Position numbers and translations under genes: made by a program
Notes under the pieces: generated by a model
Databases searched by the model: none
What the model was told of the DNA's origin: nothing
Seen by the model: the letters and a program-made list of their open reading frames with translations, nothing else
Part shown: positions 26,805-35,202 of the stretch, in pieces
Layout of the letters: every line of letters starts with the position of its first letter
Numbering within the stretch: the stretch's first letter is position 1
Assembly (NCBI RefSeq): GCF_022807995.1
Contig: NZ_CP094351.1
Span: forward strand, 2,263,001 to 2,327,000
Direction of reading: 5' to 3'
DNA: 64,000 nt
Origin: Pseudomonas orientalis
GTDB taxonomy: Bacteria > Pseudomonadota > Gammaproteobacteria > Pseudomonadales > Pseudomonadaceae

Positions 26805-28613
26805 TCACACCTTGTCGGACTCTTCTTGCAGCCGATCCATCTCAAACAGGCGCGCCAGTTCCGCACGGGCTTCCTGTGCGGTCTGCATGACTTTGGCCGC
26901 ATCGTCGTACACCGCATGCTGGGCAGCGAGGACCTGCTGGTCATGGGCCCTGAAGCGGTCGATGCGCGCATCGGCCTGGGCCTGGCTTAAACCGAGGCCG
27001 ACCAGGGTGCGGCGGCTCATCTCCAGGCTGGAATAGAAGGTTTCACGCACCGGTGAGGCGTCCAGGTCCACCAGGCGGTGTACGTGCTGGCGGTTACGCG
27101 CGCGGGCGATGATCTTCATGTGCGGGTAGAGGTTACGCACCAGTTCGGCGGTCTTGATGTTGATCTCGGGATCATCCATGGCGATCACGAAGAACTCCGC
27201 CTGGTCGACCTTGGCCGCATGCAGGATTTCCGGGCGTTGCGGGTCGCCGTAGAACACCGGCATACCGCCGAAGCTGCGGGTCAATTCGATGGTTTCCACC
27301 GAGGTGTCGAGGGCGATGAACGAGACATTCTGCGCGCGCAGGATGCGCGCGACGATCTGGCCCATCCGGCCCATGCCGGCAATCACCACACGCGGCGCAT
27401 CGCCTTCGATGGCGCGGTACTCCTCGGGCACGTCCACCGGCTTGACCTTGGGCTTGAACAGCTTCGGGCATATCAGCAGCAACAGCGGGGTCACGGCCAT
27501 GGACAGGGTGATGGTCAGCACCAGCACGTCGTACAGGTGCGGTTCGAACAGGCCCTGGTCGCGACCGATCTTGAACACCACGAAGGCGAATTCACCACCG
27601 GCCGCCAGCACCACACCCAGGCGCAGGGCGCTTTCACGATTGAGCTCACCCGCCATACGACCCACGGCGTACAGCAGTGGCAGTTTCAATCCGATCAGCA
27701 GTAAGGTCAGCCCGATCACCACCAGCGGCGTGCTGAGCAGCAGGCTGAGGTTGGCGCCCATGCCCACGCTGATAAAGAACAGACCGAGCAGCAGGCCCTT
27801 GAAGGGTTCGATCTGGGATTCCAGTTCGTGACGGTATTCGGAGTCCGCCAGCAGCAGCCCGGCGAGGAAGGCGCCCAGGGCCATGGACACACCCACCAGC
27901 TCCATCAGCCAGGCGGTGCCGATCACCACCAGCAGCGCGGTGGCGGTGGACACTTCGCGAAGGCCGGTCTTGGCGACGATGCGAAACACCGGGCGCAACA
28001 GGTAGCGCCCACCGATGATCACCACGGCGATGCTGCCCAGGATCTGCAAGACGTGCTGCACGCCCTGGGCTTCGCTGGTCGGATGATCGCTGCCGGCCAG
28101 CAGCGGCACCATGGCGATCAAGGGGATGGCCGCGATGTCCTGGAACAGCAGGATCGCAAAGGCCAGGCGCCCGTGGGGTTGGTTGAGTTCCTTGCGCTCG
28201 GCCAGGCTTTGCAGGCCGAACGCGGTGGAGGACAGCGCCAGGCCCAGGCCCAGCACTATCGCGCTATTCCATGACTGGCCAAACAGCCACAGCGCCACCA
28301 CGCCCATGACCAGCCCGGTGAGCAGCACCTGGGCCAGGCCGACGCCGAATACCGCCTTGCGCATCACCCATAAGCGTTTGGGCGAGAGCTCCAGGCCAAT
28401 GATGAACAGCAACAGCACCACGCCCAATTCGGAGAACTGCGCCACGCTTTGCGGGTTGCCGATCAGGCCCAGCACCGAGGGGCCGATGATCACACCGGCG
28501 AACAGATAGCCCAGCACCGCGCCCAGTTGCAGACGCTTGGCCAAGGGCACGGCCAGCACGGCGGCGAACAGGAACACCACGGCTGCTTGTAACAGGTTGC
28601 CTTCATGGGGCAT
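26805..28613 (-). CDS. KefB/KefC-type K+/H+ exchanger with RCK domain
   Basis: This 602-residue monovalent cation:proton antiporter-2 protein has about 12 membrane segments (residues 1-385), including GYLFAGVIIGPS, the LFIIGLELSPKRLW loop and FLAGLLLADSEYRHELE. A cytoplasmic TrkA-N/RCK domain follows with the Rossmann motif VVIAGMGRMGQIVAR (about 407-421) and a C-terminal helical tail. Such proteins release K+ during electrophile stress, gated by glutathione adducts. No KefF/KefG ancillary gene adjoins it. The ATG at 28613 has GGAG at good spacing, whereas the ATG at 28625 has none. Confidence 0.9.
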   Translation of the reverse strand: MPHEGNLLQAAVVFLFAAVLAVPLAKRLQLGAVLGYLFAGVIIGPSVLGLIGNPQSVAQFSELGVVLLLFIIGLELSPKRLWVMRKAVFGVGLAQVLLTGLVMGVVALWLFGQSWNSAIVLGLGLALSSTAFGLQSLAERKELNQPHGRLAFAILLFQDIAAIPLIAMVPLLAGSDHPTSEAQGVQHVLQILGSIAVVIIGGRYLLRPVFRIVAKTGLREVSTATALLVVIGTAWLMELVGVSMALGAFLAGLLLADSEYRHELESQIEPFKGLLLGLFFISVGMGANLSLLLSTPLVVIGLTLLLIGLKLPLLYAVGRMAGELNRESALRLGVVLAAGGEFAFVVFKIGRDQGLFEPHLYDVLVLTITLSMAVTPLLLLICPKLFKPKVKPVDVPEEYRAIEGDAPRVVIAGMGRMGQIVARILRAQNVSFIALDTSVETIELTRSFGGMPVFYGDPQRPEILHAAKVDQAEFFVIAMDDPEINIKTAELVRNLYPHMKIIARARNRQHVHRLVDLDASPVRETFYSSLEMSRRTLVGLGLSQAQADARIDRFRAHDQQVLAAQHAVYDDAAKVMQTAQEARAELARLFEMDRLQEESDKV

Positions 28614-28870
28614 TGCAAACTCCATTGTTTACTTGGATCAACTGCTGACGCTTTCAAGGGCGAGGGCGCTATTAGAACGTGTTTTCACATTTTGAAACTT
28701 GTATTTTTGATGCGCAGATCAACGTATACCGGGTGAAACCCCGATTTTACAGGGCGCTGACAACATCGCGTGCTGAGCGGTCCCCGCATGACGACGCCCA
28801 GCGTTTTCATCTCGACTTGATTGGCTCTTTGTTACCATGGCCGCCCCTTGCCACCAGGAGTCACCGGCCC

Positions 28871-30427
28871 ATGCAGCACCAGTGGGATGAAATGCACCGC
28901 ACCCGCAAGCCCACGTTCGTCCTGTGCGGCGAGCCTCAGGGGGACGTGCTCAATCTCTATGTTCACGGTTATTCGGCGTTTTTCAGCCAGCAGCAGTTGG
29001 CGGGCTTCAAGGAACAACTGGCGGGCATCGAAGGCTCGACCAACCTGATGTTGTTCTGGCCGGCAGGGCACTTTCTGGAGAACCTGTTCGCACCCTTCAA
29101 AGAGGTGATCGCCTCGATGCTCGGCGGCGGTGGCCTTGGTGCGGCGACGGTCGGGGTGGGCAAAGCGATTGCCTACTTTCTCGACCATTACAAAAGTGTC
29201 GAGGCGCGGGTCGATGAAGTGGCCAGGACCTTGCTGCCTGAGCTGGCGAGGTACCTGCACGCCGAATCGCTGCAGGTACGGCAAATCAATCTTATCGGGC
29301 ACTCCCTGGGTGCGCGGATCCTGGTCAAGAGTGTGCTGGCCAGCCCTGAAGCCGCCCATGAACTGCCGTTGAACAATCTGTTGTTGATGGGCGGGGCAAT
29401 CTGTACGTCGAGCCCTTGGGAAGCGGTGACTGCACCGCTTCAGGGGCGGGTGATCAATTGCCACTCCAGCAAGGACTGGGCGCTGGCAATGAAGCCGGAC
29501 ACCGAGCGGTGCATTGGCCGCTATGCCATCGCGGTGACGCCGGCCCTGAAGGCCAAGGTCACCAATGTTCACCTGGCCAGCTTCGACCATGCCGCCTACT
29601 GGCCGCAGCTGAAAACAGTGGTGCAGTACACCGACTTGCTGCAGGAGCGCCGTGGCCTGATCCGCGCCGACCTGCGCAGCAGTGAAGTGCGCTTTGCCGA
29701 AGAGGACGCGGACTTGTTTCCGATCCTGGCGCAGGCGCGACCGGATGAGTTGAAGTTTCTCGCCGAGTTGATGGCCCAAAAGCGCAGCGCCTCAATTGAC
29801 GCCAGTGTGCGCGAACCGCGCAAGCTCGCCATCGAGTTGCAGCGCATGGGTGGCGACAGTTTCATGAACCTGGCCCGTGGTCACGGCGTAGCCTATCGCC
29901 AGATCGCCGAAGCGGTGGCGCAACGCCTGGGCATCAAGTTCGACGAGGCCGTTGCCAGCGTTGCCCTGGCGGATATCGAAGCGCAGGTGGCGGAAAAACT
30001 GATCGAGCAGTACCAGGACAAACTCAGCGCTGCCGACCGCCAGGCGTTCGACGCCGAACTCAAGGCCGCGATGCAAAAAGAGCAAAGTGTGTTCACGCGT
30101 TTCAACGTTGGTCGTTCGGCCACCACCGCCTTGAGCGGCACGGCATTGGCCGGGCTTACCGGCTTTATTGTGCGGCGCGGCGCCGCCACGGCGATTCCGG
30201 TGGTGGGCCAGGCGGTGGCGGCCGCGATGTTGCTGGTCAGCGGCGTGCGGGCGTTTTCCGGGCCGGCTTATTCGATCACGACCCTGGCGGTGCTGGTGGT
30301 CGGCGTGATTCGCCAGCGCCTGGAGCGTGAGGCGCTGAATCAGGAGCTGGACCTGGTGGTGCAAGTAGTAGAAGCGTTCGACCTGCCCCGGGAGACGGTG
30401 ATGCGCACGGTCGCGTCGGACTGCTAA
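28871..30427 (+). CDS. alpha/beta hydrolase (DUF726-like) fused to a YaaW-like domain
   Basis: This 518-residue protein has an N-terminal alpha/beta hydrolase portion (about 25-250) with the nucleophile elbow GHSLGAR (Ser145) and a glycine-rich helix (LGGGGLGAATVGVG). The C-terminal half (about 275-500) resembles E. coli YaaW (UPF0174): LFPILAQARPDELKFLAELM, then MGGDSFMNLARGHGVAYRQI, and a hydrophobic end with SGPAYSITTLAVL. The YaaW comparison is from memory of that protein. Two hydrophobic stretches near 405-470 may sit in the membrane. AGGAG lies ten bases before the ATG at 28871. The function is unknown; a membrane-associated lipase or regulator is possible. Confidence 0.75.
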   Translation: MQHQWDEMHRTRKPTFVLCGEPQGDVLNLYVHGYSAFFSQQQLAGFKEQLAGIEGSTNLMLFWPAGHFLENLFAPFKEVIASMLGGGGLGAATVGVGKAIAYFLDHYKSVEARVDEVARTLLPELARYLHAESLQVRQINLIGHSLGARILVKSVLASPEAAHELPLNNLLLMGGAICTSSPWEAVTAPLQGRVINCHSSKDWALAMKPDTERCIGRYAIAVTPALKAKVTNVHLASFDHAAYWPQLKTVVQYTDLLQERRGLIRADLRSSEVRFAEEDADLFPILAQARPDELKFLAELMAQKRSASIDASVREPRKLAIELQRMGGDSFMNLARGHGVAYRQIAEAVAQRLGIKFDEAVASVALADIEAQVAEKLIEQYQDKLSAADRQAFDAELKAAMQKEQSVFTRFNVGRSATTALSGTALAGLTGFIVRRGAATAIPVVGQAVAAAMLLVSGVRAFSGPAYSITTLAVLVVGVIRQRLEREALNQELDLVVQVVEAFDLPRETVMRTVASDC

Positions 30428-30465
30428 GCTGGCGTCCTGACTTGTGTGTTTGCCTGGGATACCGC

Positions 30466-31785
30466 GTGAAATTCAGCCTGCCGAAAATTGCTACCGCCCC
30501 CTTCTGCCCGCCGGAAGTGGCCGGCTCCGTTGCCGTTGACCCCAAGGCGACGTTTTTCAAGCGCGTGCTGATGTTCGCCGGCCCCGGCCTGTTGATCTCC
30601 ATCGGCTACATGGACCCCGGCAACTGGGCGACCGCCATCGAAGCCGGGTCGCGCTATGGCTACAGCCTGTTATTTGTGGTGTTGCTGGCCAGCCTGGCGG
30701 GGATGGCGGTGCAGTGCCTGTGTTCGCGGCTGGGTATCGCTACCGGTAAGGATCTGGCGCAACTGTGCCGCGAGCGTTACAGCAAGCGCTCGGCGCGCAC
30801 CCAGTGGGCGCTGGCGGAAGTCTCCATCATCGCCACCGACCTTGCCGAAGTGCTCGGCTGCGCCCTGGCGTTTCACCTGCTGCTCGGTGTGTCGCTGACC
30901 ACGGGCATTGTTATCACCGCCTTCGATACGCTGTTGATCCTGGCCTTGCAGAACCGTGGTTTCCGTCGGTTGGAAGCAATCATGCTGGCGCTGGTCGCGA
31001 CCATCGGCGTGTGCTTTTTTATCGAACTGGTGTTGATCAAACCCTACTGGCCGGACGTGCTCAGCGGTTTCACCCCCTCCCTGTCGGCCATCAGCGACGC
31101 CGCGCCGCTGTACCTGGCCATCGGCATCCTCGGTGCGACCGTGATGCCGCATAATCTTTACCTGCACACCTCCATCGTGCAGACCCGCATGATCGGCAAG
31201 GACCTGGCGAGCAAACAGGACGCGGTCAAGCTGGCGCGCATCGACACCATTGGTTCCCTGGCCCTGGCTCTGATGGTCAACGCGGCCATCCTGGTACTGG
31301 CCGCCGCCGCGTTCTACAAGACCGGGCATACCGATGTGGTGGAGATCCAGGATGCCTATCATCTGCTCGACCCGCTGGTCGGCGGCGCGTTTGCCAGCAT
31401 TCTGTTCGGCATCGCCTTGCTGGCCTCGGGCCAGAGTTCGACCTTCACGGGCACCATCGCCGGGCAGGTGATCATGGAGGGTTACCTGAACCTGCGCATT
31501 CCGTGCTGGCAGCGCCGTCTGATCACCCGAGGGCTGGCGCTGATCCCGGCCTTTCTCGGGGTGTGGCTGATGGGCGACGACGCCATCGGCAAGCTGCTGA
31601 TCCTCAGCCAGGTGGTCCTGAGCCTGCAATTACCCTTCGCGCTATACCCGCTGATCCGCATGACCGGTGACAAACAACTGATGGGCCCGTTCGTCAACCG
31701 GCTGCCGACGCGAATGCTGGCGTGGTTTTTATTTACGGTGATCAGTGGGGCGAATGCGTGGTTGATCGGGCAGTGGCTGTTCTGA
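30466..31785 (+). CDS. mntH: Nramp-family Mn2+/H+ symporter
   Basis: This 439-residue, 11-helix transporter imports manganese (and iron) with protons. The metal-binding DPGN motif (IGYMDPGNWAT, TM1) and the MPH motif (ATVMPHNLYLHTS, TM6) are intact, as is the GQSSTFTGTIAGQVIMEGY transport signature. It uses a GTG start at 30466 with only a weak Shine-Dalgarno. It is convergent with the LysR regulator, one base apart. I see no clear Fur or MntR box in the 38 bases upstream, so it may be read through from the preceding gene. Confidence 0.93.
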   Translation: MKFSLPKIATAPFCPPEVAGSVAVDPKATFFKRVLMFAGPGLLISIGYMDPGNWATAIEAGSRYGYSLLFVVLLASLAGMAVQCLCSRLGIATGKDLAQLCRERYSKRSARTQWALAEVSIIATDLAEVLGCALAFHLLLGVSLTTGIVITAFDTLLILALQNRGFRRLEAIMLALVATIGVCFFIELVLIKPYWPDVLSGFTPSLSAISDAAPLYLAIGILGATVMPHNLYLHTSIVQTRMIGKDLASKQDAVKLARIDTIGSLALALMVNAAILVLAAAAFYKTGHTDVVEIQDAYHLLDPLVGGAFASILFGIALLASGQSSTFTGTIAGQVIMEGYLNLRIPCWQRRLITRGLALIPAFLGVWLMGDDAIGKLLILSQVVLSLQLPFALYPLIRMTGDKQLMGPFVNRLPTRMLAWFLFTVISGANAWLIGQWLF

Positions 31786-31786
31786 C

Positions 31787-32719
31787 TCACCGATCCCAAT
31801 ACGGCACCGTCCCAAAACACTCCACGAAATAATCGATCACCGTGCGCACCTTCAGCGAGAGCCTGCGGCTGCCCGGCCACAGCGCCGCGATCTGCTGGGG
31901 CTCAAGGGTGGTTGCCACCTCGTATTCGGTCAGCACCGCCTGCAAAGTGCCGGCGCGCAGACTTTCGCCGATCAGCCAGGACGGGAACACCACCAGCCCC
32001 AGGCCCTGTTCGGCGGCATGGGTCAGCGTGTCGGCGTGGTTGCCGGTGATCGGGCCTTTGACGCTGTAGGCGCTCCAGTCGCCCTGGTCGCGGCGTAAGA
32101 ACCAGCGCTCCTGGCCTTTGATGCCCTTGTAGGCCAGGCATTGGTGATTGACCAGTTCGTCGGGATGGCGCGGCGTGCCGTGCCGCGCCAGATAGGCGGG
32201 GCTGGCGGCGAGGCGAAAGCGTTGCGGCGCGAAGATCCGCGCCTGCATGCTGGAATCGTTGAGTACGCCAATACGAAACAGCAGGTCGGTGCCGTCCTGC
32301 AGCGGGTCGACGAAGGTGTCGGTTTGCTGGATATCCAGTTGCAGCTTCGGATAGCGCCGGCACAGTTCCCCCAGCCACGGCGAAAGGTGGCGCTGGCCGA
32401 ACACCATGGGCGCATTGATGCGCACCAGGCCGCTGGGCTCCCTGTCCTGCTCCTGCAGGGCCTGGCTCGCCGTCTCCAGGTGTTCGAGCATCAGCCGGGC
32501 GTGGCGCCCGAGCAGGCGCCCGGCTTCGGTGGGGCTGACGGCCCGGGTGTGGCGGTACAGCAGCTGTTGACCGAGGGCTTGCTCCATCAGTTGGATCTGC
32601 CGGGAAATGGACGAGGGCGCCAAGCCTTCGCGGCGCGCCACTTCAGAAAAACTGCCATGGTCCAGCACCGCGACGAACAGGCGCAGCGCCTTGAAACTCA
32701 ACTCTTTCAAACCCTGCAT
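31787..32719 (-). CDS. LysR-family transcriptional regulator
   Basis: This 310-residue LTTR has an N-terminal winged helix-turn-helix (FSEVARREGLAPSSISRQIQ, residues 24-43) and a substrate-binding domain resembling the DsdC/CrgA clade (SGLVRINAPMVFGQRHLSPW). It is divergent from a pair of DUF606 membrane proteins, with a 115-base intergenic region. By LysR convention it likely regulates those transporters. The ATG at 32719 is the family-consistent start; open frame extends upstream only as an antisense artefact. Confidence 0.9.
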   Translation of the reverse strand: MQGLKELSFKALRLFVAVLDHGSFSEVARREGLAPSSISRQIQLMEQALGQQLLYRHTRAVSPTEAGRLLGRHARLMLEHLETASQALQEQDREPSGLVRINAPMVFGQRHLSPWLGELCRRYPKLQLDIQQTDTFVDPLQDGTDLLFRIGVLNDSSMQARIFAPQRFRLAASPAYLARHGTPRHPDELVNHQCLAYKGIKGQERWFLRRDQGDWSAYSVKGPITGNHADTLTHAAEQGLGLVVFPSWLIGESLRAGTLQAVLTEYEVATTLEPQQIAALWPGSRRLSLKVRTVIDYFVECFGTVPYWDR

Positions 32720-32834
32720 CGTGGCTCCAGGCTGTGCGTTATGCGCAAAGGTGTTGTCCGCATGCTGCCATTTATCGCACAGCTCGGCCACCGGATAATG
32801 CGCCCCTGTTTTCTTCTTGAAGCGCGGGTGATGT

Positions 32835-33323
32835 ATGCAGGCACGTTCTATCGAAGGCGCGGCGCAGGCCAGGCCGGACCGAAATTTTCTGCGGTTGTTG
32901 TTGCTGCCGCTGGTGATCCTGGCGGGCATGGGCCTGTCGGTCGAGGCCGGTTTGCTCGGGCCTTTGGGGGTGCAGGTCGGGCATTTGTGGGCGACCTTGA
33001 GCATCTTTGGCGTTGGCTCGGCGATCCTGTTTCTGCTGTTACTGTTCAGCGGCCCGCAAAAGGGCCCCGCGTTCACGCAACTGCCGCGCTGGCAGTTGAT
33101 CGGCGGTTTCCTGGGGCCGATGTACGTGGTGGTGCTGACCCTGGCCACGCCCCATATCGGAGTGGCCATGACGATGATTGCGATCCTGTCCGGGCAGGTG
33201 GGCAAGAGTGTGCTGATCGACCATTTCGGCTGGTTCGGCACGGCGCGCAAGCGGGTCAATGTGGAGCGTTGGATAGCCCTGGCGTTGATTGTGGCGGCAC
33301 TTGTTCTGATTGCACGAGGGTAA
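32835..33323 (+). CDS. DMT-family transporter subunit (DUF606/YdcZ), long form
   Basis: This 162-residue membrane protein has five predicted helices and the DUF606 pattern (WQLIGGFLGPMYVVVLTLATPHIG; ILSGQVGKSVLIDHFGWFG). DUF606 proteins are half-size members of the drug/metabolite superfamily and often occur in pairs. The next gene is a second DUF606 starting five bases downstream, so a heteromeric transporter is likely. The substrate is unknown. Confidence 0.82.
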   Translation: MQARSIEGAAQARPDRNFLRLLLLPLVILAGMGLSVEAGLLGPLGVQVGHLWATLSIFGVGSAILFLLLLFSGPQKGPAFTQLPRWQLIGGFLGPMYVVVLTLATPHIGVAMTMIAILSGQVGKSVLIDHFGWFGTARKRVNVERWIALALIVAALVLIARG

Positions 33324-33327
33324 GGCG

Positions 33328-33783
33328 ATGAATCTGATTCTGTTGTTGGTTTTAGTGGTCGCCGCAGGTGCGGTCTTGAGCGTGCAGGCTGCCATCAACG
33401 GCCGCCTGGGCCAGACCGTCGGGGTATTGCGCAGCAGCCTGCTGACGTTTGCGGTGGGGGCGCTCACTACCGCGCTGCTGATATTTTTCTTCGAGCCCGC
33501 CCAGGTTGTCAGTTTGTTGGAGGTGCCCAAGTGGCAACTGACCGGCGCTTTGTTCGGCGTGGTGTACATGATCGTGATGGTCGGCGCGGTGCCGGTGGTC
33601 GGTACGGCGGTTGCCACGGTGGCGGTAATCGTGGGGCAATTGGGCATGGGCATGCTGATCGACAACTTCGGCTGGCTGGGCAACCCGGCAATCGAACTGT
33701 CCGGCAGCCGGATCGTGGCGATGCTGTGCCTGGCCCTGGCGCTGGTGTTCATGTATCGCAGCAATACGCGCCAGGCTGACTGA
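33328..33783 (+). CDS. DMT-family transporter subunit (DUF606/YdcZ), short form
   Basis: This 151-residue, five-helix DUF606 protein shares with its neighbour the segments VPKWQLTGALFGVVYMIVMV and VIVGQLGMGMLIDNFGWLG. The shared motif suggests the two arose by duplication and work together as an antiparallel pair. The ATG follows TAAGGCG closely after the upstream stop, which implies translational coupling. Confidence 0.82.
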   Translation: MNLILLLVLVVAAGAVLSVQAAINGRLGQTVGVLRSSLLTFAVGALTTALLIFFFEPAQVVSLLEVPKWQLTGALFGVVYMIVMVGAVPVVGTAVATVAVIVGQLGMGMLIDNFGWLGNPAIELSGSRIVAMLCLALALVFMYRSNTRQAD

Positions 33784-33872
33784 CGGCGCTGAACCTTGGC
33801 GCCGCACCTGGAGTCACTGCTTAAGGCGTGGCATTCGCCGCGCCGTGACGACCATGAAGAAGGAGTCTGACC

Positions 33873-34049
33873 ATGCCGGATCAAACCTGTGCCTGCCCAC
33901 ACTGTAAATGCGTACTGGGCGTCGACGCGGTAATGAAGGACGGTAAGGGCTACTGCTGCCAGGGCTGCGCCGAGCATCACCTGCACGGTGAGCCCTGCGC
34001 TGCGGCAAACGACTGCGAATGCGCCAAGTCGGCTGCCAACGCGAACTAA
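33873..34049 (+). CDS. bacterial metallothionein
   Basis: This 58-residue Cys-rich protein begins MPDQTCACPHCKCVLGVD, continues with YCCQGCAEHH and ends near CECAKSAANAN. Ten Cys (6, 8, 11, 13, 28, 29, 32, 43, 49, 51) plus His residues match the SmtA/BmtA zinc-finger-like fold of Pseudomonas metallothioneins, which buffer Zn and Cd. AGGAG lies eight bases before the ATG. The gene is short enough to be missed by length filters. It may be controlled by zinc, but no operator is evident. Confidence 0.88.
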   Translation: MPDQTCACPHCKCVLGVDAVMKDGKGYCCQGCAEHHLHGEPCAAANDCECAKSAANAN

Positions 34050-34057
34050 ACCATCCA

Positions 34058-34147
34058 ATGTGGGAGGGGGCTTGCTCCGATAGCGGAGTGTCAGTCACTG
34101 AATCTGTGCCTGAAACACCGCAATCGGGAGCAAGCCCCCTCCCACAT
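34058..34147. repeat. REPIN, GI type (one arm shortened)
   Basis: The left arm reads TGTGGGAGGGGGCTTGCTCC and lacks one G of the inner part relative to the right arm (GGGAGCAAGCCCCCTCCCACA). The centre contains GTGTCAGTCACTGAATC. It separates the convergent metallothionein and permease genes. Confidence 0.9.
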
Positions 34148-34159
34148 TTTTGATCTGCA

Positions 34160-35188
34160 TCAGGCTTCTGGGACGCCTTTTTCCCAGGCTGACCAGTTGT
34201 TCAGGATCGCCTGTACCAGCGGATTGCCCGTGCGGTACAGGTTCTCCAGCGCCGGTACAAACCCACCCTGATCGGCGTACTTGAGCAGATTGTCCACTTC
34301 GCTGTAGCCCGGATACGGGCGGTCAAAATCCGAACCGGCACGCACCACCGCCAGGCGCTGGATATCCACCAGCCCTTCGCGGCTGGCACGTAGCAGCGCT
34401 TCGTAGGTGGAGTTGTCTTCCTGCTGGGTGGTGCAGTATTCGCCCTTGTTGTCCGTGAGCAGTTTGGTCCACACCTCGGCGCGTTCGCTCAAGCGGGTGC
34501 CGGAGAACCAGGTGTTGCCCGCCAGGGTGTCGCAGCGTGTGACCTGTGGTGGCTGATTGGCCGGGGCGGCGGGGTAGTGCTTGCGCCAGGCGGCGGACTC
34601 CTTGCTTTCAGTCAGCTCCACCTTGTGCGACAAGGCGAATGCCTTGGCCTGCAGCTTTGGGTTGAGTTCGAACACTTCGGTCTTGTAGTCCAGCGGCGGT
34701 TTTTCATTGGGCCCCTTGGTGTTGATGCCGATGTAACCCGTCGGCCAATCCTTGGGCGCATCTCGTGAGTCCAACTCCCACTGTGTGCCGAATTCCACCA
34801 GGTAATGCGCCCAGGCGGCGGTGCCGATCGTGCCATGCTTGGGGCTGATACCGGCGATCCCGGCGATCAGGAAATAACTCTGGCGCAGGTCGAACTTGGG
34901 CGACAAGGCCAGTGCGAGGGTGGAGGCGGCGGCGTTGGTCTGGCCCATGCCGGTCACCAGCAGGCACACCTCCTGAGTGTTGCAGCGAATCGTCGGATAC
35001 TCGGCGGACAGGCCCGGTACGCGCACCTGCTGCTTGAGCTCCAGGCGATCGATCCAGGTTTGCGCCTCAGGCGCGAACATGGTGATCAGCATCACCTTGG
35101 GTTTGATCGGTGCCGCGCTGTCCGCCAGCGCCACGTGGGGCAGCAGGGCCAGGCCTGCGGCCATCGAGAGGCGGGTAAAAGTCTTCAT
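34160..35188 (-). CDS. purine nucleoside permease (NUP family)
   Basis: This 342-residue exported protein has a signal peptide (AGLALLPHVALA-D). It belongs to the family annotated as purine nucleoside permease, related in fold to nucleoside phosphorylases: KPKVMLITMFAPEAQTWID, TGMGQTNAAAS, LIAGIAGISPKHGTIGTAAW, and DFDRPYPGYS near the end. The signal peptide and phosphorylase-like core suggest a periplasmic nucleoside-handling protein rather than a true membrane permease. It lies 14 bases after a Tsx-like channel gene, forming a nucleoside uptake operon. Confidence 0.83.
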   Translation of the reverse strand: MKTFTRLSMAAGLALLPHVALADSAAPIKPKVMLITMFAPEAQTWIDRLELKQQVRVPGLSAEYPTIRCNTQEVCLLVTGMGQTNAAASTLALALSPKFDLRQSYFLIAGIAGISPKHGTIGTAAWAHYLVEFGTQWELDSRDAPKDWPTGYIGINTKGPNEKPPLDYKTEVFELNPKLQAKAFALSHKVELTESKESAAWRKHYPAAPANQPPQVTRCDTLAGNTWFSGTRLSERAEVWTKLLTDNKGEYCTTQQEDNSTYEALLRASREGLVDIQRLAVVRAGSDFDRPYPGYSEVDNLLKYADQGGFVPALENLYRTGNPLVQAILNNWSAWEKGVPEA

Positions 35189-35202
35189 CTGCAGCTCCTT
35201 GA

